Of a stretch of DNA of 64,000 nt, positions 46,454 through 57,600 are shown piece by piece. Position 1 is the stretch's first letter. Every line of letters starts with the position of its first letter. Under the pieces are notes generated by a model. The model saw nothing but the letters and a program-made list of their open reading frames with translations, made no database searches and had not been told where the DNA came from. The stretch is taken from positions 250,613,582 to 250,677,581 of the forward strand of contig CP136061.1 in the NCBI GenBank assembly GCA_032622095.1, in the 5' to 3' direction. The translations under genes were made by a program, and so were the position numbers. The DNA comes from Siphonodentalium dalli (taxonomy: Eukaryota > Mollusca > Scaphopoda > Gadilida > Siphonodentaliidae).

Positions 46454-46548
46454 TACGTCTCATTCTATTATATATGGGCAAATGTAAGACAAGATAATAC
46501 GATTGTGAGAATGTACTCCAGTGCATAAAATTATCAGATTCATCTTAA

Positions 46549-46645
46549 CCCTTTTATGACGGGAGCTGCTCTCATGCAGCATTAAAGATTCTGTGCCAGT
46601 GGATTCTTTTATATACGCTAGGCTTCCTAGACTCAGGGTGCAGCA
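46549..46645 (+). mobile_element. PB-C 5' fragment
   Basis: TTAA at 46545-46548, CCCTTTTATGACGGGAGCTG, CATGCAGCATTAAAGATTCT; ends at the next PB-C insertion. Confidence 0.65.
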
Positions 46646-46821
46646 TTAACCCTTCCATGACTGGCGCTCCCTGAAATTTTGCGAAAACCCTGTGCCAATG
46701 CGAGTGTCCCATGTAGGGAACCTCGCATATATCAGAGAATACATTCATTACATTGGCCTAATAATATTTACCTTGACCTTGTAAACCAGTGCATTCTCTT
46801 ATATATGCGAGGCTCCCCATG

Positions 46822-46958
46822 CAGGCCTTACGATTCAACGAGAATCACCAAATCAATTCTCGTAATGATTCTCGCGAAACTTTTCAATTTTCAGTGCTTT
46901 ATGACCAACTTGATTCAGCATTTGATTCTCGCAAAATTAAATATATTTTTGAGCCCTG
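46822..46958. mobile_element. hAT-like MITE nested in a PB-C palindrome
   Basis: Tips CAGGCCTTACGATTC and complement of CAGGGCTCA; internal ACGAGAATC / GATTCTCGC repeats match the 123-bp element at 29551. Target duplication not clear (CCATG versus CTATA). Confidence 0.6.
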
Positions 46959-47008
46959 CTATAGGAGACTCGCATATATAAGAGAATGCACTGACACGGG
47001 ATCTTTAA

Positions 47009-47454
47009 CCCTTTACCCAACAAAACGGCCAAAAACGCCCAAATAAAGCTTCAACAGCCTAAAATATCTTCTGTCTCAACAACACCATACAAATATGGAT
47101 ATCATTGGAACAGCTAGGTTCATTGACCACATTGTGATGATTACAGTTATGCCCTGTGCCAATGTATTCTCTTATATATGCGAGTCGACCATAGGTCGCC
47201 TCGCATATATAAGAGAATGCATTGGCCTAAAAATAATTCTTTTTTTTAACACTTTTTACCATTTTTTCTTACATTCTTTAACAATTTTATAATTTTTTCT
47301 TCCATTTTTTAACAATTTTTCTACATTCTTTGACAATTTTATCATTTTTAATATGTTAAGCCAATGCATTCTCTTATATATGCGAGGCGACCTTTGGTCG
47401 ACTCGCATATATAAGAGAATGCATTGGCACAGGGCCGTTCTGTTGGGTAAAGGG
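47009..47454 (+). mobile_element. PB-B MITE, copy 6 (expanded spacer)
   Basis: TTAA at 47005-47008 and 47455-47458; palindromes at 47158-47226 and 47360-47428. The AT-rich spacer contains extra copies of the word ACATTCTTTAACAATTTTAT. Confidence 0.9.
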
Positions 47455-47494
47455 TTAATGCAGCACCAGCATGGCTCCCGTCATAAAGGGTTAA

Positions 47495-48193
47495 AGAGAG
47501 GTAATAAAACAAGTCATATAAGGGTCATACAATAAAACTTGAGGCGTGATAAAGCACCTTAGCTTATAATTGGATGAGTAGAGTGGTGACTCAGGTCATT
47601 AAGAGAACATGCTAACAGCCATGTGTCAATGTGCAATCAATAGCTATATGCAGAGAGTGCAACAAACTTAGGCCAAAAAAATAAATATATTTGAGTCTCA
47701 GACAATTTTTCTGAATCAATGAGGGAGGGAGGACTTTATTTTTATTTTTTTTTATGCAGACGTAAGCATCGATTGTGATAGCTTCAATTGTCTATATATC
47801 AACACCTCTCCATTATAACATCCTAAATATCATCCAGTGCCTTTCAATTGTTCTGGAGTTACAGTTAGTACATGTGATGATCAGCTAATCATTTTCTTCA
47901 ATGTAATCATCTACTAGTACTTAATGTTCTGTCACTATAATAATGTACACATGATAGTCAATATTCTCACATTACACAGAGATATGTTCAGATTTCATAT
48001 ATTTTGCAATTAATGCTCGATACATACATGTTGGTAAAAACATCCCAAAATAATTTTGAATTTTCTTTTTTGGTCACAATATAAACGAGAGGCCGATCAC
48101 GATCGGCAGATGTTAACCCATCCCTTGACGATAAAAATTTAATATGATCGGATAAATGAGAGTTTTGGTGTTGAATTATAGAGTATACTGTTA
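47495..48193. other. Intergenic DNA, nothing recognised
   Basis: No repeat ends. A minus-strand frame crosses into the hAT element and is therefore not trusted. Confidence 0.4.
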
Positions 48194-48675
48194 TGTACTC
48201 AGCCCTGGGAATTAGCGTCGGCAATCGGCAGTGCCGAGGCAAAAGCCGACGTGAAATGAATTTGCGTCGGCATTTTTTTAGCCGAGGCAAATAAATGGAG
48301 ACATGATCAATTGGGAAGTGAAATGAGTGTTTGTTGTCAATTGTTGAAGCTTTAGTAATGTCCTGTTCCGTTTTACAATCGCGTTTTGTATTAATTCCAT
48401 ATTCGTGATCGGCACATGTCCTCAAAATCATTTTACTTGCGACTTCCATTCATTGACACACTCAACTAATTGTGTCAATAAAAAATGACAACTGGTCCGT
48501 CTCCAAGTAACCGGTTACGATTTTCGGAGCAAGCTACACCAACATGAAAGGAGGTCATTGTGTCACGTGCGTGCGCAGTGTTGAGTGTTTATTGAGATCG
48601 TTAAAACGAAAATATCCTAAATGGAGCCCCACAATGACATTGCCACAGTAAAACACTGTGTGTTCCGATATAAAG

Positions 48676-48930
48676 CACGTGGCGCGTCCCCCTAATAATG
48701 AGATAATCCTGATAAAAACGTGCGCAAACGTCATGGATACACGGTCGGAAACAGATGAGTCCACTTCAAAGGCATGCGGGGAGAGGAAACTCAGGAAATG
48801 TGTATTTATGGTGCGTCCCCTGATAATGAGATAATCCTAACAATCACGTGCGCGAAGTACTAATTACTCGGCTTGGCTTAGTGATCCTTAGTAGTCAGAT
48901 GCGGCCACTTTCAAATGCGGGGAGGTAAAC
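48676..48930 (+). promoter_or_regulatory. Duplicated upstream region of the hAT transposase
   Basis: GCGCGTCCCCCTAATAATGA with GATAATCCTGATAA and ACTTCAAAGGCATGCGGGGA recur about 120 bp later as GTGCGTCCCCTGATAATGAG and CACTTTCAAATGCGGGGAGG. TCACGTGCG occurs near 48561 and 48845 (E-box CACGTG). Such a repeated GC-rich block 350-600 bp upstream of the ORF is a plausible promoter, but this is inferred. Confidence 0.4.
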
Positions 48931-49280
48931 ACCTGGCTCGCCTTGCTATTTTCATTTTTGGGAATTCCTACTTTCACTTTGTTGATAAATTTGACGGTTC
49001 ACTTCTGGAACAAATTAATTCATAGAAAAATAAATGAACGCGCGTAAGTAGCGTACAGGGGGGATTTCCGCCTGAAATAATAAACGTGAGTGCAACTGGT
49101 GCATGCAGGCACGTTATTTGGCCGCTAACGTTATCTATTTGGCGTACAAACTTTTGAGTACACAATTACAGGAAGTCGAGATAATCGTCTGCGAAATAAA
49201 AAAAAGTTTTGCATCGGACGCAATTTGCAATTGAATGAAATAAATTAAACTAGTCTTTAATATACACATTAGTAATTACA

Positions 49281-51761
49281 ATGGTAAAAAAGAAAACTGT
49301 TGACGGATGGGAGCTCGGGTGTATACAATATGAATTAGAAGGAGATGGGGATACAGTTAAAAACGTATACTGTTCTCTATGTAGGGAGTTTGGCCAAAGT
49401 CAGATGAGGGGACCGTTCATGAAGATGAAAGGTGCAGTTGATAAAATAGCCGAAAAATGGATAGAGGGCACTACGAACATTAAAAAATCAAGTGCGGTGG
49501 ATCATATTGCAAAATCCACCATGCACAGAATTGCGATGACTGCAAATAAAGAGCAAAATGATGGCAATGGCCCCGACAAACAAAATGAAAATAACACTGT
49601 GACGCCACAAATCACAATTCCACAGTTGGTAGCAAAAATAACTCTTGCCCAAAGACATCAACTAACCAAGAAATTTCAGCTAGTTCATTATCTGGCTGTG
49701 AAGTGTCGCCCTCTCCAAGATTACACAAGTTTTATGAAATTTGAGAAAGATGTCCACCATGTTGACATTGGCGGCGGATATGCAGATAGACGGGCCGCAA
49801 AGACAATGTTGAAATTCATTGCCGATCACATTAGGGAGGAAGGAATCACAAGACCCCTGAATGAAGGTTCAAACCACTATTTCTCCCTGTTTTACGATGG
49901 ATCGAGCTCTGCTAAAGCTAAAGATGAAAAAGAAGTATATGTAATAAAAACATGCCAGAATGGAGCTGCCAGGTTTCACATTGCTTCATTGGAGGAGCCA
50001 ACTGACACAAATGCGCCTGGATTAAAACAATCATTGGACCAAAGTATGAGAAAGCTAAACTTCAATTTCGACAGAAAAACAAGGCAGGTTGGAAACGGCA
50101 GTGACGGAGCTGCAGTAAATATTGCTCTATTCAAACTGGAGAAAGAGGAACTTGGACCACACCTCATCAAAGGTTGGTGCGCCAATCATAAGGCAGAATT
50201 GGGTATACATGACGCATTCAAAAATGCCTCACTCAATACGCAATGTGAAGAAATAATGGGAAATATGTTCCAATTCTTCAAGAAGGCAACTCTCAAATGG
50301 CGGCTTTTTAAACGGCAAGCAGAATTTCTGGAAATTAGACACTTGAAATATAAGAGAGTTTCTGGTACTCGTTGGGTTGCCCATCAAGTTGACTGTACTC
50401 TGAACTTTCTCCGGAACATGCCAATACTTCTGGGTTTTTTACATCAACAAATCTCCAAACCACACAACAAGACAATGAAGGATGCAGCCCCAACAATGCA
50501 GGGACACTTAAAATTGGCTTCAGACTTGAAGGTGCTGATTTATTTGGCTATCAGACATGACATCCTTGCTTACTTATCACCATTTAGCCAAATGTTGGAA
50601 AACAGGAAACTTCTTGCACCAGAGGCAATCACAGCAATGAAAAATTCCATAAATGTAATAAAATCTCTTCATGACATATTGCTTGATAAAGGACATTCAT
50701 CATTCTATGTGGAACATTTATTTCCAACAATTAGCAAGTTTATATTACCCTATCTTGAAGATGATGATGTGGGTATGGCTCAACGAGAAACGAGACAGGA
50801 CACGGATAATGCTAAAGGAAATTCTCTTGATGATACAGTTAGTGAATTAGAAGACAAGAAACAGATGTTTCATGGTTATGCGATGTCCAACAAACTCCAG
50901 TTATCTCTTGGTAAAGTTGCATCAGAGATAACAGGTGTATTGGGGAAGTTAACAGCGAATTTAAATGACAGATTTGCAGACTTTTTGGAAAACCCAATTA
51001 TCCTTGCAGCGGCCAAAATCTTGAACACGAAGTTGTACAAATATAGCTCCAGAGATGATATCTTGCAAGATGTAAAAGTGATTGCTGGTCACTTTGAATA
51101 TATCCTCAAAGCAAATGGATGTGATTTACCAAGGTTAAGTCAAGAATTCAGCTGTCTGTATTCGCACATAACTACTTTCTTGTCAGAAGCATCAAATGAA
51201 CAGGCGTGGCAGCAAATGTTTTTACTTGCTGGCCCTGACTCACAAATGAATATTGACAACATCTTGCACATAGCAGAAATATGTATTGTGCTACCAATAA
51301 GTAGTGCTGACATAGAAAGAGTGTTCTCATCATTTGCAAGAATTTTATCCAAGGATCGCTTATCACTGACCAATAGTTCATTGGAAACACTATTAATAGT
51401 CAGACACAACAACTTTGATGGATTCATTGCATCTGAATATGATCCGATCATCGATAAATTTCTGAGTCAGCATCCTGATGGTTCCACTCGGAAACGCAAG
51501 GCCAGGGTTGAAGGCCACAAGAAACATACACGCATATCCAAGCATGCGAGAACGGGCTGTGCAAAACAAAATTGTTTGTTTCTGCACAAAGACTATGAGC
51601 AGCATCACGAAGCAGTGGTAGATGACGATCCAAATGTAAATTCAACTAAATGTGCAGAATCTGATGAAAATGACTCGGACTTTACAGTCAGCGACATTGA
51701 TCTGAATGAAATCTCTTCCAGTGATTCTGATTCCGAAGATTCTGATAGTGATGTTAACTGA
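49281..51761 (+). CDS. hAT-superfamily transposase, 826 aa, intact
   Basis: Expected to excise and integrate its element through an RNase H-like DDE active site. An N-terminal BED/TTF-like zinc finger uses C31-x2-C34 and H75-x6-H82. Candidate acidic residues are D206 in FSLFYDGSSS, D275 in VGNGSDGAAVN and E679 in SSADIERVFS. GWCANH (C300-x2-H303) and SGTRWVAH (W365) are hAT landmarks. The C-terminal hATC dimerisation region covers about 640-712 and includes LPISSADIERVFSS and SLETLLIVRHN. A basic stretch, RKRKARVEGHKK (737-748), may be a nuclear signal. The last 40 residues are Ser/Asp-rich. The layout resembles the ZNF862-like branch of hAT proteins, many of which are misannotated as host zinc-finger genes. 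It is longer than classic hAT transposases (about 600-700 aa) because of the C-terminal tail. Start chosen as the first ATG in the frame, upstream of the zinc finger. There are no frame breaks. Confidence 0.92.
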   Translation: MVKKKTVDGWELGCIQYELEGDGDTVKNVYCSLCREFGQSQMRGPFMKMKGAVDKIAEKWIEGTTNIKKSSAVDHIAKSTMHRIAMTANKEQNDGNGPDKQNENNTVTPQITIPQLVAKITLAQRHQLTKKFQLVHYLAVKCRPLQDYTSFMKFEKDVHHVDIGGGYADRRAAKTMLKFIADHIREEGITRPLNEGSNHYFSLFYDGSSSAKAKDEKEVYVIKTCQNGAARFHIASLEEPTDTNAPGLKQSLDQSMRKLNFNFDRKTRQVGNGSDGAAVNIALFKLEKEELGPHLIKGWCANHKAELGIHDAFKNASLNTQCEEIMGNMFQFFKKATLKWRLFKRQAEFLEIRHLKYKRVSGTRWVAHQVDCTLNFLRNMPILLGFLHQQISKPHNKTMKDAAPTMQGHLKLASDLKVLIYLAIRHDILAYLSPFSQMLENRKLLAPEAITAMKNSINVIKSLHDILLDKGHSSFYVEHLFPTISKFILPYLEDDDVGMAQRETRQDTDNAKGNSLDDTVSELEDKKQMFHGYAMSNKLQLSLGKVASEITGVLGKLTANLNDRFADFLENPIILAAAKILNTKLYKYSSRDDILQDVKVIAGHFEYILKANGCDLPRLSQEFSCLYSHITTFLSEASNEQAWQQMFLLAGPDSQMNIDNILHIAEICIVLPISSADIERVFSSFARILSKDRLSLTNSSLETLLIVRHNNFDGFIASEYDPIIDKFLSQHPDGSTRKRKARVEGHKKHTRISKHARTGCAKQNCLFLHKDYEQHHEAVVDDDPNVNSTKCAESDENDSDFTVSDIDLNEISSSDSDSEDSDSDVN

Positions 51762-51885
51762 ATAGTTATACTCTGACAGTGAACTGAATGGTGACTTAAT
51801 TAAATAGATTAAAATTATCACACAATTTGTATCGTTTTGTTTTTGTGTTTTTTGAACTGACTGATTATGTGCAATACACTGGCGT

Positions 51886-52190
51886 TGAAGGGGTAACTCT
51901 CAACATGAACATTACAAAAAGTGCTGAAGGGTACACAGGTTTGAAAATGTGCTGAAGGGTACACGTATGTATTATGATCGGCACTAATCGTAATGCAGTT
52001 ACTTTAACTGTTTTCCTGAAATGCAGTTTGTTTTCAGTTCAATTTTCTTTGGAACACCATGCTGTACAATTATTCTCTAACTAAAATCATGGCAGACACA
52101 AAAACTGTACATCATTAAGACATTTTTTAGAATGATATTTCGAACCCTGTGTGCACTTCGGCACTTTTTTTGGTGAGAGTTACCCCTTCA
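51886..52190. mobile_element. Probable MITE in the hAT 3' region
   Basis: TGAAGGGGTAACTCTCA and its complement bound 305 bp; a second inverted pair, AAAAAGTGCNGAAG with a CACACAGG word, lies inside. No clean target duplication, so it may instead be an internal inverted repeat of the hAT element. Confidence 0.5.
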
Positions 52191-52403
52191 GCAATAGTAG
52201 AAGTACCAGTTGTTGAGAAATTTTCATGTTAAAATATTTGAGTTTCAATGATTGAATGATTCTATTTTTTAACCCACATCAAATCATGCTGAGAAAGTTT
52301 AAAATCTTTAAAACACATACTCACTCAGTTCAAAACAAACAAATAATTGATAAAAAAAATTCCCCTCGTGCATTCAAACCATGAATGGTCATGACTCATT
52401 CAT

Positions 52404-52409
52404 AATAAA
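52404..52409 (+). promoter_or_regulatory. Possible transposase polyadenylation signal
   Basis: AATAAA 640 bp after the stop codon, inside the element. A second, GAAATAAAG, lies near 52563. Which is used is unknown. Confidence 0.35.
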
Positions 52410-52743
52410 ATTCACTTCAGATCAGTGAGTGATAACCCTACATGCATATGCCCAGCCCATTGTAATAGATCTAATCATCATACCCCACCACTTGGGGCAC
52501 ATAAATTGAATGAAGTGAATGATACTCAGAGAGAAAATGACTTTAATAATGAAGTCTTTTCTGAAATAAAGCTTTCACAACATGATATTTTAACTTGTGA
52601 ACAATAATTCATCATAATATAATAACATGAACACCTTATTGAAAATTGCCTAGGCCAAAGTGAAAAATGCCTAGGCAAAATGATTTTGCCTAGGCAATTT
52701 TTTCGCCTAGGAAAATTTTCCTTAATTCCCAGGGTTGTGTACT

Positions 52744-53439
52744 ATTATAGACAAATGTACATAACACAAATTATTGGAATTTATGGGTCACTGGCATTTA
52801 TATAAGAGAATGCAATGGTACAGGATCTGTAATGCTAAACCACCACAGCCAGCAAGTCTGTGGGTTAAATGTGTAGGTGTGACCTGGACATGGAATACTT
52901 GGGTTAAGAGAGTCCAATTTAAGTTTACAATAATAATGTGTCCTAGTATACAGATAAGCAACCTCACCACTGACCCATTAATATCAATTATATAGCACAG
53001 CTGTCAAAAAATCACAGGAATTGTTTATGTTGAACACTGACCTCTATTAACCAATAACAATTATAATGATATCAGACCATCTGAAGATATAACTCTGCAA
53101 CACAGATGTCCAAGTCTACTGTTAATATCATGTGATGTTTATTGTTGAATCTTATTTTAAATTAGATACCATAGCCTTCTTTATCAGATTATTTGCACAT
53201 TGGCATAAGAGACATCAGAAAATAATATAGCTTTATCAATAGCTAAGTAGTCCAAAAGCAATTGGTGAATTAATTAAAAAATTAAAGGGACACATTGGAA
53301 ATCTTTTTATCAACTTGTATCATAATCATCAATATCTAAATGAAAACAAATGACAATGTCAATGACATTTTTTTAATTATTATTATAAAAGTTAAAAATA
53401 TTTTTTTTTTTAAATCGATTTTTTTTTTCAATTTAAAAA
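52744..53439. other. AT-rich DNA with a palindrome scrap
   Basis: 52791-52830 (CTGGCATTTATATAAGAGAA, TGCAATGGTACAGG) is a half palindrome arm of the PB type. Nothing else recognised. Confidence 0.4.
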
Positions 53440-53845
53440 AAAAAAATGGTCATAACTCCTTTAAAATAAATCGGATCGAACCCATATTCGAACTAGATCT
53501 GTATTTTGGGCTGTGAAACTCACATACCAAATTTGGTTCCCATCAGATAAAAAATGTTTGAGTTATGGCAGAATGTGTGAATTCTAAGTCGAAAAAGGGC
53601 CATAACTCTGTAACAAAAACTCGGATCAAACCCAAATTCGAACTCGATCTGTATTTTGGGCTGATATACCCATATACAAAATTTGCTTCTGATTGGATTG
53701 AAAATGTTTGAGTTATCGCATTACACGTGAAGTGTCTACAGACGGACAGACGGACGGACAGACGGACGGACAGACGGACGGACGAACGACGAGTGGTCAA
53801 TCCGGACAACGACACTATGTTTACCATACATGGTATGGGTAAACA
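53440..53845 (+). mobile_element. Core-repeat element with (ACGG)n tract and 3' hairpin (Helitron-like)
   Basis: Two core units of about 150 bp (GGNCATAACTC..., CCNATATTCGAACT, GATCTGTATTTTGGGCTG, AAAATGTTTGAGTTAT), then a (GACGGACA)n tract at 53738-53790 and the hairpin GTTTACCATAC-ATG-GTATGGGTAAAC at 53820-53845. This order (core repeats, microsatellite, terminal stem-loop) is known from bivalve pearl-type and Helitron/Helentron-associated elements. Assignment is by architecture only. Confidence 0.6.
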
Positions 53846-53880
53846 TAAAAATCGAAGAATAAAAAAACATCCAAAGTGGG

Positions 53881-54395
53881 CCATTTATTTCAATGTGGTG
53901 GTGTCTGAGATCCAATGCAGGCCATTTATTTCAATGTGGCGGTGTCTGAGATCCAATGCGGGTCATTTATTTCATTGTGGTGGTGTCTGAGATCCAATGC
54001 AGGCCATTTATTTCAATGTGGCGGTGTCTGAGATCCAATGCGGGTCATTTATTTCATTGTGGTGGTGTCTGAGATCCAATGCAGGCCATTTATTTCATTG
54101 TGGTGGTGTCTGAGATCCAATGCGGGTCATTTATTTCATTGTGGTGGTGTCTGAGATCCAATGCAGGCCATTTATTTCATTGTGGTGGTGTCTGAGATCC
54201 AATGCAGGCCATTTATTTCATTGTGGTGGTGTCTGAGATCCAATGCGGGTCATTTATTTCATTGTGGTGGTGTCTGAGATCCAATGCAGGCCATTTATTT
54301 CATTGTGGTGGTGTCTGAGATCCAATCCAGGCCATTTATTTCATTGTGGTGGTGTCTGAGATCCAATCCAGGCCATTTATTTTAATGTGGTCGTG
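53881..54395 (+). repeat. 41-bp minisatellite, about 12.5 units
   Basis: Unit CCATTTATTTCATTGTGGTG then GTGTCTGAGATCCAATGCAGG. Units ending GCAGGCC and GCGGGTC partly alternate, giving an 82-bp dimer in the left half. It starts 35 bp after the hairpin of the preceding element. Confidence 0.9.
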
Positions 54396-54543
54396 TCCGA
54401 GACTCAAACAATATTTTTTATTTGGCCTTATAACATTACTTTGTGATATTGAGCTATTAGTGAAATACATTATTATGGAAGGTAGTCATGTATGGTACAT
54501 GTAGGACTATCACAAAACATAACAGCAACAAAAGGCTCATTAA
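54396..54543. other. Spacer, nothing recognised
   Basis: Short unique stretch between the minisatellite and PB-B copy 7; includes one TTAA at 54540. Confidence 0.4.
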
Positions 54544-54689
54544 CCCTTTACCCAACAGAAGGGCCCTGTGCCAATGCATTCTCTTATATATGCGAGTCGA
54601 CCATAGGTCGCCTCGCATATATAAGAGAATGCATTGGCTTAACACATTAAAAATTATAAAATTGTTAAAGATTGTAAGAAATGAAAGTG

Positions 54690-57600
54690 TCAATGACACT
54701 GTAGCTCAACTTAGGTAGGGGAATAATTTAATGGTTGACAGTAAATGGAGGAATAGGAAAGGTGCTAATTGAAATGTCTAACATGCGCCAAAGGATTTAG
54801 TGATGCAAAGAGTAAAATACAAGATGGCTGCTGGTGGCCATTTTTTTTGGCCAATTGACCCCAAAAGAACTCGTTCCCATCTACGTATAATTGTTAACAT
54901 CCATGACAAATTTTATGAAGATCTGACCAAAGCTACGACATACAAATTTCATGATGATCAGACGAACAGTACGACCTGTAGACCGCGCCAATGGATTGAA
55001 TTTTGAAATCCAAGATGGCCGCTGGCAGCCATGTTTTTTGGCCGAATGACCCCACAATGATTCGTTCCCATCTACATGTCAATGTCAACATTCATGACAA
55101 ATTTAATAAATATCAGACCAAAGGTATGACCTGTAGCCCACGCCAAAGGATTTAGTCATGCGAAAAGTAAAATGCTGGTGGCAATGTTTTTTGACCGAAT
55201 GACCCCAAAACGACTCGTTCCCATCTACATGTCATTGTTATAATTAATGACAAATTTCATGACCATTTGACCAAAGCTACGACCTGTAGCCCGCACCAAA
55301 GGATTTAGTCATGCAAAGAGTAAAATCCAAGATGGCTGCTGGTGGCCATGTTTTTAGACCAAATGACCCCAAAACGACTGGATCCCATCTACATGTCATG
55401 ATGATCAGACGAACAGTACGACCTGTAGCCCGCGCCAATGGATTGAATTTTGAAATCCAAGATGGCCGCCAGCAGCCATGTTTTTTGGCCGAATGACCCG
55501 ACAATGATTCGTTCCCATCTACATGTCAATGTCAACGTTCATGACAAATTTTATAAAGATTAGACCAAAGGTACAACCTATAGCCCGCGCCAAAGGATTT
55601 AGTCATGCAAAGAGTAAAATCCAAGATGGCTGCTGGCGGCCATGTTTTTTGGCCGAACGACTCCAAAATCACTCGTTCCCATCTACATGTCAGTGTTAAC
55701 ATCCATGACAAATTTCATAAACTTCCGACCAACACAACGACCTGTAGCCCGCGCCAAAGGATTTAGTCATGCAAAGAGTAAAATCCAAGATGGCTGCTGG
55801 CAGCCATGTTTTTTGGCCGAACGACCCCAAAATCACTCGTTCCCATCTACATGTCATTATTAACATCAAAGACAAATTTCATGATGATCAGACGAACAGT
55901 ACGACCTGTAGCCCGCGCCAATGGATTGAATCTTGAAATCCAAGATGGCTGCCAGCGGCCATGTTTTTTGGCCGAATGATCCCAAAATGACTCGTTCCCA
56001 TCTACATGTCAATGTCAACATTCATGACAAATTTCATAAAGATCAGACCAAAGGTACGACCTGTAGCCCGCGCCAAAGGATTTAGTCATGCAAAGAGTAA
56101 AATCCAAGATGGCTGCTGGCGGCCATGTTTTTTGGCCGAACGACACCAAAATCACTCGTTCCCATCTACATGTCATTATTAACATCAATGACAAATTTCA
56201 TGATGATCAGGCGAACAGTACGATCTGTAGCCCGCGCCAATGGATTGAATCTTGAAATCCAAGATGGCTGCCAGCGGCCATGTTTTTAGGCCGAATGACC
56301 CCAAAATGACTCGTTCCCATCTACATGTCAATGTCAACATTCATGACAAATTTCATAAAGATCAGACCAAAGGTACGACCTGTAGCCCGGGCCAAAGGAT
56401 TTAGTCATGCAAAGAGAAAAATCCAAGATGGCTGCTGGCGGCCATGTTTTTCGGCCGAACAACTCCAAAATCACTCGTTCCCATCTACATGTCATTGTTA
56501 ACATCCATGACAAATTTCATGATGTTCCGATCAAAGCTACGACCTGTAGCCCGCGCCAAAGGATTTAGTCATGCAAAGAGTAAAATCCAAGATGGCTGCT
56601 GGCGGCCATGTTTATTGGCCGAACAACCCCAAAATGACTCGTTCCCATCTACATGTCAATATTAACATCCATGACAAATTTCATGATGATCAGACGAACA
56701 GTACGACCTGTAGCCCGCGCCAATGGATTGAATCTTGAAATCCAAGATGGCTGCCAGGGGCCATGTTTTTTGGCAGAATGACCCCAAAATGACTCGTTCC
56801 CATCTACATGTCAATGTCAACATTCATGACAAATTTCATAAAGATCAGACCAAAGGTACGACCTGTAGCCCGGGCCAAAGGATTTAGTCATGCAAAGAGT
56901 AAAATCCAAGATGGCTGCTGGCGGCCATGTTTTTCGGCCGAACGACCCCAAAATCACTCGTTCCCATCTACATGTCATTGTTAACATCCATGACCAATTT
57001 CATGATGTTCCGATCGAAGCTACGACCTGTAGCCCGCGCCAAAGGATTTAGTCATGCAAAGAGTAAAATCCAAGATGGCTGCTGGTGGCCATGTTTATTG
57101 GCCGAACAACCCCAAAATGACTCGTTCCCATCTACATGTCAATATTAACATCCATGACAAATTTCATGATGATCAGACGAACAGTACAACCTGTAGCCCG
57201 CGCCAATGGATTGAATTTTGAAATCTAAGATGGCCACCAGCGGCCATGTTTTTTGGCCGAATGACCCCACATTGATTCGTTCCCATCTACATGTCAATGT
57301 CAACATTCATGACAAATTTCATAAAGATTAGACCAAAGGTACAACCTGTAGCCCGCGCCAAAGGATTTAGTCATGCAAAGAGTAAAATCCAAGATGGCTG
57401 CTGGCGGCCATGTTTTTTGGCCGAACAACTCCAAAATCACTCGTTCCCATCTACATGACAGTGTTAACATCCATGACAAATTTCATAAACTTCCGACCAA
57501 AACAACGACCTGTAGCCCGCGCCAAAGGATTTAGTCATGCAAAGAGTAAAATCCAAGATGGCTGGTGGCAGCCATGTTTTTTGGCCGAACGACCCCAAAA

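Larger units (their letters stand above)
45649..46534 (-). other. Exon-like module, copy 3, split by E and F elements
   Basis: 45649-45787 (ACATGAGTGTCGGAGAGAG; a 35-bp internal duplication of CCATGAAACAGAGTATAGGA) and 46454-46534 (CATTCTATTATATATGGGC, GAATGTACTCCAGTGCATAA) are the two ends of the module seen intact at 43309-43565. The E and F elements occupy the gap. Confidence 0.6.
46650..47490 (-). mobile_element. PB-C MITE with two nested elements
   Basis: TTAA at 46646-46649 and 47491-47494. Left part CCCTTCCATGACTGGCGCTC, GAAATTTTGCGAAAACCC; right part TGCAGCACCAGCATGGCTCC, CGTCATAAAGGG. A hAT-like MITE (46822-46958) sits in one palindrome and PB-B copy 6 (47009-47454) sits exactly in the internal TTAA of the family word GCATTAAAGATC. 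Confidence 0.85.
48200..52737 (+). mobile_element. Complete autonomous hAT element, 4538 bp
   Basis: Tips CAGCCCTGGGAATTA and complement of CAACCCTGGGAATTA (14 of 15 bases agree). Flush 6-bp duplication TGTACT at 48194-48199 and 52738-52743. Subterminal repeats are GCCGAGGCAA-like on the left and GCCTAGGCAA-like on the right; such arrays usually bind the transposase. One intronless transposase ORF. Intact ends, duplication and ORF together suggest recent mobility. Confidence 0.9.

Noticed and set aside
47988-48449. 153-codon minus-strand frame
   Set aside because: It crosses the left tip of the hAT element and its target duplication, so it cannot be an ancestral gene. No motif was recognised.
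53881-54395. Spacer-containing repeat (CRISPR-like)
   Set aside because: The 41-bp units are head-to-tail with only point variants between them.
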